Positions 28,604-37,245 of a stretch of 64,000 nt of DNA are shown in pieces. How positions within the stretch are numbered: position 1 is the stretch's first letter; each line of letters begins with the position of its first letter. This DNA is from Candidatus Legionella polyplacis (GTDB lineage: Bacteria; Pseudomonadota; Gammaproteobacteria; Legionellales; Legionellaceae). The position numbers and the translations under genes are program-made. The notes below the pieces were generated by a model, which made no database searches, had not been told where the DNA came from, and saw nothing but the letters and a program-made list of their open reading frames with translations. The stretch lies in NCBI RefSeq assembly GCF_002776555.1, contig NZ_CP021497.1:372001-436000 (forward strand), in the 5' to 3' direction.

Positions 28604-29067
28604 TTGTTAATTTTAGCTTTAAAAATATTTTTAAAAGTTTTATAATAATTGTTTGTAGGGTGGATTATTTGTTTTTATATACGTTTTATAAAACATATAT
28701 AATGATATTTTATGTATGTTTTTTAGTTTTTAGTTTTATAAATTTAGTAAATATATAAAAAATTATTTTATAAATAAGTAGTTGATACTATATATCTATA
28801 TAAGTGTAACTTTATAAGTAATAAAATATATAAATATTTAGGATATTAAATAATGTTTCATTATTCAATGAATAGATTTCTATTTTTAGAATAGTAGTTT
28901 CTATTATCTTATTTTTATAGTTTTATATTTTATATAATATAATATTTAAAAATTTTTTTTAAGTAATTTTAAAGGAAAAATTAATTTTTATTATTATTTA
29001 ATAAATCTAAATTGTTATTTGAATTTAGTGTTAATTGAAATTAAATATTATTATTGATTTGTTAGTT
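28604..29067. other. csp-PAP2 intergenic region
   Basis: 464 nt of AT-rich spacer, with repeated short ATATAA/TATATA words. No ORF, tRNA or convincing terminator was recognised. Confidence 0.45.
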
Positions 29068-29735
29068 ATGAAATATAAAAGTGTTTTTAGTGAAAATATT
29101 TTGCTTTTAAATAAAATTTTTTTAATTTTTTTAAATCCACTGTTTTTAGCTTTTTATTTATTTTTGATAATATTGTTTTTTTTTATGATTTAATTTTCGT
29201 TATATATGTTAGTAAATTAAAAATAAGATTTTTTGTATTTTTTAATTGGCTTACTAAATTTGGAGTATGGTATACATATCTAATATTTTTTATATTTTTT
29301 ATTATTTATTTTAGATATTTTTATATGTCTTTTATATGGTTTTATAGATTTTTATTTCTTTTTTTATGTATATTTATACCAAATATTTGTTGTGGATTTT
29401 TAAAAATTCTAATTGGTCGTTCTAGGCCAAAGTTATTTTTTCTTGAAGGATTATATGGCGTATATGGTTTAAAGTTTAACAATTTTTTTTGGTCTTTTCC
29501 TTCTAGTCATACAACGACTATCATTAGTATAGCATTAGGAATTTCCACCATATATCCTTATTTTTTTTATATATTAATATTTTTTGCTTTTATTGTATCT
29601 TTTTCTCGTGTGTTGCTTATGCAACATTATTTAACTGATGTATTAATAACTATTTATATAACATTTTTAGAGGTTAATTTTTTATTTATATTTTTAAAAA
29701 AAAAATTTTTTATTGAAGTTTTAAAATTTATGTAG
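29068..29735 (+). pseudogene. PAP2-family membrane phosphatase, frameshifted in a T9 run
   Basis: Reading from ATG 29068 gives 41 codons of membrane-type sequence and then TAA at 29191. Shifting by one base inside the run of nine T at 29176-29184 joins this directly to an open frame that continues to 29735, for 222 aa in total. The downstream part has the full PAP2 signature: KILIGRSRP, WSFPSSHTTT and SRVLLMQHYLTDVL, with about six membrane helices. Such enzymes dephosphorylate phosphatidylglycerophosphate, undecaprenyl pyrophosphate or lipid A; which one is not clear. Either a young pseudogene, a sequencing error, or a gene rescued by polymerase slippage on the homopolymer; an internal ATG at 29325 would give only a fragment. 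Confidence 0.75.
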
Positions 29736-29844
29736 TCATTTTTTGGAATTAATTTATTAGTGCTATAATATGAAATAGTTTTTATATTTTAGTGATAATA
29801 TTTTGTATTAATTTATTGAGTACTTAATAGTTTTAGGTAATTAA

Positions 29845-30171
29845 ATGTTGAAAAAATCTTTATATCGAATTACATTTTCGAATCAAGATGTAGTATATGA
29901 AATATATGCTAGTAAAATTTCTGAAAGTGAGATATTTGGTTTTATTGAAGTAGAAGATTTTATATTTGGAGAGACTACTTCTTTTATTGTAGATCCTTCT
30001 GAAGAGCGTTTGAAAATAGAATTTGGTAGTGTTTTAAGAACATTTATTCCAATGAATTCTATATTTAGAATAGATGAAGTTAGAAAAAGGGGTGTTTCTA
30101 AAGTTTATGATCGTACAAAAAATATTGGTAAACTAAATGTTTTTCCAATTCCAAATAAAAATAAAGAGTAA
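29845..30171 (+). CDS. DUF1820 family protein
   Basis: 108-aa cytosolic protein of the DUF1820 family, widespread in gammaproteobacteria and of unknown function. Diagnostic stretches: YRITFSNQDVVYEIYA (about 7-22), GFIEVEDFIFGE (about 32-43), VDPSEERLKIEF (about 49-60) and FIPMNSIFRIDEV (about 66-78). Retained in full. It lies 19 nt before hpt, so they may be cotranscribed. Confidence 0.9.
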   Translation: MLKKSLYRITFSNQDVVYEIYASKISESEIFGFIEVEDFIFGETTSFIVDPSEERLKIEFGSVLRTFIPMNSIFRIDEVRKRGVSKVYDRTKNIGKLNVFPIPNKNKE

Positions 30172-30190
30172 ATATTATATATAAAAAAAT

Positions 30191-30754
30191 ATGTTTATTC
30201 CACTAAAAATTAGAAAGATTTATAAAGAATCGGTATGTTTATTTAAAATAGAAGAGATAGAAGCTGCTTTAGACAAAATGGCTATCAGTATAAGTAATGA
30301 GTTGTATGATAAAAATCCAGTTATAGTATGTGTTATGGTTGGAGGATTAGTTTTAATGGGAAATTTATTAATTAGACTTAATTTTCCATTAGAAGTAGAT
30401 TATATTCATGTTACTCGTTATTGTGGAGATATCAATGGTGGAATTTTAAAATGGAAAGTAAAACCTAGAATTAATTTAGTTAATCGTACAGTGTTGGTTG
30501 TAGACGATATTTTAGATGCTGGAATTACTTTATCTAAAATAATTGAAAAAATAAAAAAAATGAAAACAAAAAAAGTTTATAGTGCTGTTTTGGTAGATAA
30601 AAAAAATGAAAATCGTGTTTCTTCAAATTTTAAAAATGCAGATTTTATTGGATTAAGAGTTAAAAATAATTTTATATTTGGTTATGGTATGGATTATAAA
30701 GAATATTTGCGTAATGCCCCTGGTATATTTATGCTATCTAAAGATAAAAAATAG
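30191..30754 (+). CDS. hpt: Hypoxanthine-guanine phosphoribosyltransferase
   Basis: Purine salvage enzyme joining hypoxanthine or guanine to PRPP. 187 aa. The PRPP-binding loop [15 protein letters not shown] (about 102-116; usually DDILDEGxTL), [12 protein letters not shown] (about 45-56) and the C-terminal [19 protein letters not shown] base-binding block are typical. A single substitution E to A in the PRPP loop is notable but also occurs in relatives of the family. Salvage may let the symbiont take purines from the host (inference). Confidence 0.92.
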   Translation: MFIPLKIRKIYKESVCLFKIEEIEAALDKMAISISNELYDKNPVIVCVMVGGLVLMGNLLIRLNFPLEVDYIHVTRYCGDINGGILKWKVKPRINLVNRTVLVVDDILDAGITLSKIIEKIKKMKTKKVYSAVLVDKKNENRVSSNFKNADFIGLRVKNNFIFGYGMDYKEYLRNAPGIFMLSKDKK

Positions 30755-30855
30755 TTTTTTTTATAAATTTATATGTTTTTAGAGAGTTTAATATTTATTA
30801 ATTATATGAAATATATATTATCATATTATGAGTACACTTAATAATAATTGTTTTT

Positions 30856-31869
30856 TTAATGAGTGTATTGATTTATAGATTCTATTGGAACAGAAATTTT
30901 TTTTATTCGATCTTTTATTGCTTCCCATTGCGTTGTATTGGGTGGCATTTCAATTGCTATTATTTTTGCTATTGATTTTTCTGCTTTCCATAGTTGAAAA
31001 TAAAATTCGAATGTACTTTGCTTAATTTTATTTGAAAATTTATAAAATAATGATGTTTGTGGTACTAATTTAATATTAGAGAACGCCAATATATATATTG
31101 ACATTTGGTTTTTTTTATAAAAATTTTTGATTGTATCTATATTTTTAAAAAAATATAATGGTTTATTAAATAAGTAATTTTTATTAAATTGATTGGAATG
31201 AATAGTTATATGTTTTTTTTGTTTTTTTTGATAAAAATTGTTAATTTTTTTTGTTTTTAAAAGTATATTTTTTATACTTTCAGAGTTAATAGCACCTAAT
31301 CGTAATATGTTTAATTTATTTTTTTTTGTTGCATCTATCACGGTTGATTCTATACCGATAGAACATCGGTTCCCATTTAAAATAAGTATGTTTTCATTTT
31401 TTAGATATTCTTGTGTATGTTTAGCTGTAGTTGGACTTATTTTCCCAAAAGTGTTTGCTGATGTTATTACTAAAGGTATTTTTAGTTTTTTTAAGATAGA
31501 ATATAAGATGGGATGTGAAGAGCATCTTAATGCTATAGTGTTTGTATGAGAGATTATTAAAGGGTTGATATGTATATTTGGTTTTGCTTTCATTACTAAT
31601 GTTAACGGTCCTGGCCAAAAATTTTTGGTTAGTGTATAAACATATTGTGGAACGAAAGAAATCCATTGTTTTATATTCCAATTTTTATTTATATGTATAA
31701 TTAGTGGATAATTGAAAGGCCTTTTTTTTATGAAAAATATTTTTTTAATAGATTTAACATTATAAATATTGGTTGTTAGTCCATAAACTGTTTCTGTTGG
31801 TATTGCTACAATTTTTCCTTGTTTAATATAAGAAATAGCAAGTTTGATATTATTAGTAATAAAACTCAT
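30856..31869 (-). CDS. L-threonylcarbamoyladenylate synthase, Sua5 type
   Basis: First enzyme of t6A synthesis at position 37 of ANN-decoding tRNAs: makes threonylcarbamoyl-AMP from threonine, bicarbonate and ATP. 337 aa, i.e. the YrdC domain (about 1-205; KRPFNYPLIIHI, TSANTFGKISPTTA, IESTVIDA) plus a C-terminal Sua5 domain, unlike the short TsaC. The later-step protein TsaE is at 56211. Minus strand, convergent with hpt. TsaB, TsaD not in the window. Confidence 0.93.
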   Translation of the reverse strand: MSFITNNIKLAISYIKQGKIVAIPTETVYGLTTNIYNVKSIKKIFFIKKRPFNYPLIIHINKNWNIKQWISFVPQYVYTLTKNFWPGPLTLVMKAKPNIHINPLIISHTNTIALRCSSHPILYSILKKLKIPLVITSANTFGKISPTTAKHTQEYLKNENILILNGNRCSIGIESTVIDATKKNKLNILRLGAINSESIKNILLKTKKINNFYQKKQKKHITIHSNQFNKNYLFNKPLYFFKNIDTIKNFYKKNQMSIYILAFSNIKLVPQTSLFYKFSNKIKQSTFEFYFQLWKAEKSIAKIIAIEMPPNTTQWEAIKDRIKKISVPIESINQYTH

Positions 31870-32147
31870 GTTTTGTTGTTTTATATTAAAAAGAATAATA
31901 GTTTTTATTTTATATAAAAAATATAAATTCTTATAAATGTTTAGTTTTTTTTAAAAGAGTGTGTGATAATATAATTATTTTGTAATTATTAAAATTATTT
32001 ACTAATTAAAAATAGTATGTATAAATCTATTTTATATCTTATAGATATAGGATATTTATTTGTATTTTCAAGTTTTATATTTTTTATTTGTTAATTTTAT
32101 ATTAGTTTATTAAGTTATTACAATTTTATTGTTAAATTTGATTTTAT

Positions 32148-32888
32148 TTATTTTGATATATATTTTTCTCGTATAATTTGTTGGGATTCGAATCCAATTT
32201 TTTTTAATATAGTTGTTGACTGATTGATCATATTAGGATTTCCACATAAATAAATAATATCATTTTTTGCATTTAAATTTAAATTTATTAATGCATTTTG
32301 TACATATCCTAAGAATTCATAATGATTTAATATATTTTTTTCTTGACTAAAACATGCTTTAAACAAAGTTTGAGGATATTTTTTTGAAAATTCGATAAAT
32401 TCATTTTTAAATAGAATATCTTCTCTTGTTTTGACTCCTTGTAAGATAATTATTTTTAAATCTTTGTTACATTCTAGTTTAGTTTTTAATTCATTTATCA
32501 TAGATCTGTATGGAGCTATTCCTGTATTAGTAGCTAAAAAAATATAACGTTTAAATGTTTGATCATTAGTTTTTAGTATAAGCCTTCCAAAAGGTCCATT
32601 TATATTTAAACATTCATTATATTTTAAATTAAATAATATATCTGTTGCTAAACCGTTTTTTACATAACTTACTGCAATTTCTATATATTTTTTTTCATTT
32701 GGTATGTTAGCTATACTGTAGCTTCTTTTAATTATTTGATTTTTGTAGTTAAAAAATATTGTAATAAATTGACCTGGTTTATAAGAGAACGCATATTTTT
32801 CATTTTTGATTTTAAAAATGAGGCTTTTAACATTTTTTGATAACATTGATGTTTTTTTTAGGACGATGGTAAATGCTTTAGAATTCAT
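32148..32888 (-). CDS. fpr: Ferredoxin/flavodoxin-NADP+ reductase
   Basis: FAD enzyme that passes electrons between NADPH and ferredoxin or flavodoxin, 246 aa. FAD-binding RSYSIANIPNE (about 53-63), the pyrophosphate-binding GPFGRLIL, the NADP-binding NTGIAPYRSM (about 116-125; usually GTGIAP) and CGNPNMI (about 214-220) are present, and the chain ends REKYISK as in the bacterial Fpr subclass. A likely electron source for Fe-S assembly or ribonucleotide reduction. Stands alone on the minus strand. Confidence 0.92.
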   Translation of the reverse strand: MNSKAFTIVLKKTSMLSKNVKSLIFKIKNEKYAFSYKPGQFITIFFNYKNQIIKRSYSIANIPNEKKYIEIAVSYVKNGLATDILFNLKYNECLNINGPFGRLILKTNDQTFKRYIFLATNTGIAPYRSMINELKTKLECNKDLKIIILQGVKTREDILFKNEFIEFSKKYPQTLFKACFSQEKNILNHYEFLGYVQNALINLNLNAKNDIIYLCGNPNMINQSTTILKKIGFESQQIIREKYISK

Positions 32889-33452
32889 AATTGACTTTTA
32901 TTTATGATAATTAATTTATTGTGCTAATTTAGTGTTTGATTATATCATATTTTTATAATGGTTTGATTTTAAATTTAGTTTTTGTATTAATTTAATTTGG
33001 ATAAATTAGAATAATTCAGAATAAATTATAAGTTAATTGTTAAGATATTGTTTAATATAAAATATTTTTATATATTTTTATATATTTTATTCGTATTTAG
33101 TTATGGATATATATGTATGAGATAGATTTATGAAATTTAATATTTATTTTAAAAAATATATATCAAATTGTTTTTTTGGTTGTTAATATATAACATATAT
33201 TAATTTTGATTATGGTGATTAGGATTATTTATTGTTTTTATTATATTTATCTTACTATCTTAGTAAGATGGAATAAAGAATATATGCTTATTTTTAGTAT
33301 AAGTAAGATATTATTTTCTTTATGTTTTGTATGAAGTATTTTTTTTAAAATTAATTTGATTTATTCTGATAAATGTTTCTATATATAATAGAATATTATA
33401 TTTTAATATTTACTAGATAATATGGTATGTTTTTATTTTAAATATATTATCT
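32889..33452. other. Long fpr-rpmG spacer with small hairpin
   Basis: 564 nt without a gene. It contains a perfect 9-bp, 3-nt-loop hairpin at 33249-33269; the word AGTAAGAT recurs at 33302-33309. TATATTTTTA is repeated around 33060-33090, probably low complexity. No tRNA or known small RNA was recognised. Confidence 0.45.
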
Positions 33453-33617
33453 TTATTTTATTTTTTTTTCTTCAAATAAACAATGTTTTTTTATAGTAGG
33501 GTCGTATTTCATTAGTTTTAATTTATTAGGAGTGTTTTTATTATTTTTTGTTGTTGTAATAAAATATCCAGTTCCTGATGTGGATAATAACTTTATTTTT
33601 ATTCTAGATTTTGACAT
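33453..33617 (-). CDS. rpmG: Ribosomal protein bL33
   Basis: 54-aa large-subunit protein near the E site. Translation from ATG 33617 gives [17 protein letters not shown] followed by YFITTTKNN and [24 protein letters not shown], which aligns along the whole bL33 family. It has no zinc-binding cysteine pairs, i.e. the C-minus form. It follows rpmB on the minus strand as in the usual rpmB-rpmG operon, with 38 nt between them. Confidence 0.93.
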   Translation of the reverse strand: MSKSRIKIKLLSTSGTGYFITTTKNNKNTPNKLKLMKYDPTIKKHCLFEEKKIK

Positions 33618-33655
33618 TTTTTATATTTTTTATATATATTAAAATAATCTATTAA

Positions 33656-33856
33656 TTATATATCAATTCCTTTTTTTTCTAATATTTTTATACCTTTTTT
33701 ACTTATTTTAATTCTTATAAATTTATTTTTTTTTGGAACCCAAAAACGGTGAAAGTGTAAATTTGGAAAAAATTTTCTTTTTGTTTTATTGTTGGAATGG
33801 GATACATTGTTACCTTTCATTGGTCGTTTTTTAGTTATTTTACATTTTCGAGACAT
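33656..33856 (-). CDS. rpmB: Ribosomal protein bL28, short C-terminus
   Basis: 66-aa large-subunit protein. [20 protein letters not shown] and [15 protein letters not shown] are characteristic of bL28. It ends ...KKGIDI, about 12 residues earlier than E. coli bL28, whose C-terminal helix is missing. First gene of the rpmB-rpmG pair on the minus strand. Confidence 0.95.
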   Translation of the reverse strand: MSRKCKITKKRPMKGNNVSHSNNKTKRKFFPNLHFHRFWVPKKNKFIRIKISKKGIKILEKKGIDI

Positions 33857-34031
33857 ATTAGATAATTATTAAATAATAAATTTATTTTTCTAAAAATTGT
33901 ATCATTATAGTAATATAAAATGCAATTAAATATTATTTTTTTTAAATATTTTAAAATTATTAATTAGTTTTTTTATTAATGTAATTGAAATTTTAAGTTA
34001 TTTATTAAGTAAATTATGTTTTGTAATATAT

Positions 34032-34730
34032 ATGTTGAATAGAATTAAGAGTTTTTCTATAAGATCTAATAGAAGAATTAGTAATAGACAGTTTCAAGCT
34101 TTAAATAGATTGTTATGTTTTTATAAGTTAGATTTGAATTATGAAAAATGGGATTTTTATTCTATTTTTAATAGAAAAACAGATACTGTTATAGAGATAG
34201 GATTTGGTATGGGAGATTTTTTACTTTTTGCGGCTGAGAAAAATTTAAATTTAAATTTTATTGGTATTGATGTGTATAATCCTGGGATTGGGAATATTTT
34301 AGCTTCTATAGAAGATAGAAATATTAAAAATATTCGCGTTGCACCTTATGATGCTGTTGATGTTTTTCGGTATCAAATAAAAGATAAATCTTTAATGGGT
34401 GTACAGATTTTTTTTCCAGATCCTTGGCCAAAGAGAAAACATCATAAACGTCGATTAATTCAATTTAATTTTGTTAAATCTCTTATATCAAAGATAAGAG
34501 ATTATGGTTTTCTATTTTGTATAACAGATTGTAAGAGTTATGCGAATAGTATGAGAAGTATTTTTAATAGTTATTCTAGTTTAAAACCAATTAATGATAA
34601 TTATATCAGTAATATTGAAAATAGTTATTTATTTTTTTTAAATAGCAATGAAAGACCATTAACAAAGTTTGAACGTCGTAGTAAAAAATTATTTTTACCT
34701 ATATGGAAATTAATATATTTGGTTATATAA
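34032..34730 (+). CDS. trmB: tRNA (guanine-N7-)-methyltransferase
   Basis: Methylates N7 of G46 in the variable loop of tRNA. 232 aa. S-adenosylmethionine-binding EIGFGMGDFLL (about 56-66), NIRVAPYDAVD and the catalytic FPDPWPKRKHHKRRLIQ (about 138-154) are intact, as is the C-terminal TKFERRSKKL. ATG at 34032. About 175 nt from divergent rpmB. Confidence 0.95.
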   Translation: MLNRIKSFSIRSNRRISNRQFQALNRLLCFYKLDLNYEKWDFYSIFNRKTDTVIEIGFGMGDFLLFAAEKNLNLNFIGIDVYNPGIGNILASIEDRNIKNIRVAPYDAVDVFRYQIKDKSLMGVQIFFPDPWPKRKHHKRRLIQFNFVKSLISKIRDYGFLFCITDCKSYANSMRSIFNSYSSLKPINDNYISNIENSYLFFLNSNERPLTKFERRSKKLFLPIWKLIYLVI

Positions 34731-34962
34731 TAAAATTTTTATTTTGTTGAGTGTACTTTCTTTAAATTTTTTTAAAAATGTTATTTGATTTTTTAGTTTA
34801 AAAAAAATTGTGAATTTTTTATTTATATAGGTATTTTTATTTTGAAAATTATATTAGTATAAGAAGTGTATTATTTTAGTTTCATATTGAGATATTAACT
34901 GAATTATATTTATTTTTTTAAATAGTTACTTTTATTTAGTAAAGTGTTAATTTATATTTTTA

Positions 34963-35760
34963 ATGAAAATTATTAGTTTTAATGTTAATGGGATTCGTTC
35001 AGTTATAAAAAAAGGATTTTTTGATTGGTTATATATACAAAATGCTGATATAATATGTATTCAAGAAGTTAGAGTTAAAATAGATAGAAATAGAATTTTT
35101 TTGCCGAAGGAAAGTATTTATAATTTTAAAGATTATTTTTGTACGTATTTTAGTGCTGAGAGAAATGGTTATAGTGGTGTTGCAATATTTTCTCGTTATA
35201 AACCTAAATATGTTAAGTTTGGTTTAGATTATTTTTTATGTGATAGTGAAGGTAGATATTTGCAATTTGATTATTCAAAATTTAGTGTTGCATCTGTTTA
35301 TTTTCCTTCTGGAAGTAGTGGAAGTTATAGACAAGAAGTAAAATATAAGTTTTTAAATAATTTTTTAAAATTTTTGTTAAGTTTTATAAAATCTGGAAGG
35401 GAAATAGTTTTTTGTGGAGATTTCAATATTGCACATAAAAAGATAGATGTTAGGAATTGGCGTGATAATCAAAAAAAATCTGGTTTTTTAATAGAAGAAA
35501 GAAAATGGATGGATAAGTTGTTTAGAGATTTTAATTTAGTAGATGCTTTTCGTATATTAAATAAAAATAGAGATCAGTATACTTGGTGGAGTTATCGTAA
35601 TTTTAAATCTTGGATTTATAATATAGGTTGGAGAATTGATTATCAGATTATTACAAAAGGTTTAGCAAATAGTGTGTATAGTGTTAATATTTGTAAAGAG
35701 AATCGTTGGTCTGATCATGCTCCTCTTGTTATTGAATATAATGGTAATTGGTTTGATTAA
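34963..35760 (+). CDS. xthA: Exodeoxyribonuclease III paralogue 1
   Basis: AP endonuclease / 3'-phosphodiesterase of base-excision repair, 265 aa. Metal and catalytic residues: ISFNVNGIRS (about 3-12), QEVRVK with the catalytic Glu (about 34-39), GDFNIAHK (about 149-156), RIDYQI (about 226-231) and SDHAPLV (about 253-259). Overlaps the start of a second paralogue by about 20 nt. By its FNVNGIRSxxKKGF N-terminus it belongs to the subgroup with a conserved 'NGIRAAxKKG' start, distinct from its neighbour. Confidence 0.93.
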   Translation: MKIISFNVNGIRSVIKKGFFDWLYIQNADIICIQEVRVKIDRNRIFLPKESIYNFKDYFCTYFSAERNGYSGVAIFSRYKPKYVKFGLDYFLCDSEGRYLQFDYSKFSVASVYFPSGSSGSYRQEVKYKFLNNFLKFLLSFIKSGREIVFCGDFNIAHKKIDVRNWRDNQKKSGFLIEERKWMDKLFRDFNLVDAFRILNKNRDQYTWWSYRNFKSWIYNIGWRIDYQIITKGLANSVYSVNICKENRWSDHAPLVIEYNGNWFD

Positions 35761-36529
35761 ATTTGCTACGTGGAATGTTAATTCTTTAAAAGTTCGTTTA
35801 AGTTATATTTTAGATTGGATTAAATTTTTTAATATAGATGTATTAGCGTTGCAAGAGACAAAATTACAAAATAAAGAGTTTCCAGAAAAAATATTTTTTG
35901 ATTTAGGTTATTATGTAATGTTCAATGGTCAGAAATCTTATAATGGAGTTGCTATTATAAGTAAATTTCCAATAATGAAAAGTGTAATTAATTATAAAAA
36001 TTTAGGATGGTTAGGTGCTCGTATTTTAGCTGTTACAATTTTAGATATTAGAATTATTAATGTATATGTTCCAAATGGTTTTAATATGAATTCAGAAAAA
36101 TTTTTGTATAAGTTAATGTGGTTAGAAGATTTGATTTCATTTATTAAGAGTCAATTGTATTTTTATTCAAAATTGATTATTTTAGGAGATTTTAATATTG
36201 CTCCAAGAGATAATGATGTTTATGATTCTATAAGAATCAAAGATTGTTTATTAGTTAGTAAAATTGAACGTGATTTTTTTTTTAGAATATTATCTTTAGG
36301 TTTTAAAGATATATTTAGTGTATTTTTAAAGAATAAACGTTTTTTTAGTTGGTGGGATTATAGATTTAATAGTTTTAAATTGAATAAGGGTTTTCGTATA
36401 GATCATATATTATTAAGTGATAATTTATTAAAGATGTGTATAGATTTTGGAATTGATAAATATCTTAGAGGGTTGAATAAACCTTCAGATCATGTACCAG
36501 TATGGTGTATGTTGAATTATATAATTTAG
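35741..36529 (+). CDS. Exodeoxyribonuclease III paralogue 2
   Basis: Second AP endonuclease of the exonuclease III family, 262 aa. ATWNVNSLKVRL (about 9-20), LQETKLQ with catalytic Glu, LGDFNIAPRDNDV, SWWDYR, FRIDHILLS and SDHVPVW are all present, so it is predicted to be active. The start is taken at ATG 35741, giving a short N-terminus; TTG 35753 is an alternative and an upstream GTG-led extension over xthA is rejected as non-homologous. It belongs to the 'WNVNSLKVR' subgroup, so the pair is probably an old paralogy and not a recent duplication. Confidence 0.92.
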   Translation: MVIGLIKFATWNVNSLKVRLSYILDWIKFFNIDVLALQETKLQNKEFPEKIFFDLGYYVMFNGQKSYNGVAIISKFPIMKSVINYKNLGWLGARILAVTILDIRIINVYVPNGFNMNSEKFLYKLMWLEDLISFIKSQLYFYSKLIILGDFNIAPRDNDVYDSIRIKDCLLVSKIERDFFFRILSLGFKDIFSVFLKNKRFFSWWDYRFNSFKLNKGFRIDHILLSDNLLKMCIDFGIDKYLRGLNKPSDHVPVWCMLNYII

Positions 36530-36701
36530 ATATTTTTTTACAAAGTAAATTTGTTTATAATAGATTATTTATTGAATAAAGTTTTTTTTGTGATATGCAT
36601 TATGTTAATAATTTTTAATTATTGTTGTTAAAATTTATTAATTAATAAAGATTAATAATTATTATTATATTATATAATATGTATAAATTGGAGAAATCTT
36701 A

Positions 36702-36905
36702 ATGAAAGACTCAATACATCCTAAATATACTGATATCACAATTAGGTGTAATTGTGGTTATTATTTTGTTGTTGGTTCAACTTTAGATAAAGATTTGGAC
36801 GTTGAAATTTGTTCACAGTGTCATCCATTTTATACGGGAACACAAAAAATGGTTAGTTCTGGTGGTAGAGTACAAAAATTTATAGATCGTTATAAATTAA
36901 AATAA
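36702..36905 (+). CDS. rpmE: Ribosomal protein bL31
   Basis: 67-aa large-subunit protein bridging the subunits. MKDSIHPKYTDITIRCNCGYY plus EICSQCHPFYTG shows the four cysteines of the zinc-binding (C-plus) form; SGGRVQKFIDRY is the typical C-terminal part. GGAGAAA precedes the ATG. Followed by a clear terminator, so monocistronic. Confidence 0.96.
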   Translation: MKDSIHPKYTDITIRCNCGYYFVVGSTLDKDLDVEICSQCHPFYTGTQKMVSSGGRVQKFIDRYKLK

Positions 36906-36978
36906 AATATTTTTATTTTTATATAATTGAAATTAATAATAGCATAAAAGGATATAAAAGATATATTTTTATGATATT

Positions 36979-37002
36979 GGCGCTTGTTTAGCGCCTTTTT
37001 TT
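36979..37002 (+). terminator. Intrinsic terminator of rpmE
   Basis: GC-rich stem GGCGCT/AGCGCC (36979-36984 with 36990-36995), 5-nt loop and a T7 tract at 36996-37002. It is the clearest rho-independent terminator in the window. The rest of the spacer to 37245 shows no gene. Confidence 0.92.
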
Positions 37003-37245
37003 ATGTTTTGAATTTTATTTTTAAATAATATACTTATTGTTATAATATTTATTAATTAACATATTTAATTTTTTGTTAGTTTTTTATTTTATTGGGTATC
37101 GAATTAAAATTGTATTTTAGTAAAAATTAGTTTTTTTAAAAAAAATTTTGTTTTTTATGTTAATTTGATAAAGTTTTTGATTAGAGAAAATATTTTGGAA
37201 AAATATAGTTTTTTACATTAATTTCATATAAATTTAGGACTTTTT

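Noticed and set aside
30829-30877. Partial inverted repeat between convergent hpt and sua5, considered as a bidirectional terminator
   Set aside because: Only about eight of ten positions pair and the right arm runs into the coding region; too weak to list.
33060-33095. Repeated TATATTTTTA words, considered as a repeat array
   Set aside because: Low-complexity A/T with no regular spacers; no CRISPR or iteron structure and no cas or rep gene in the window.
33249-33269. 9-bp hairpin in the fpr-rpmG spacer, considered as a terminator or tRNA remnant
   Set aside because: No T-tract follows on either strand, and there are no D- or T-arm sequences.
35672-35740. N-terminal extension of the second exonuclease III
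   Set aside because: It overlaps the coding end of the first paralogue and gives no family residues; homology begins at about 35741-35759.
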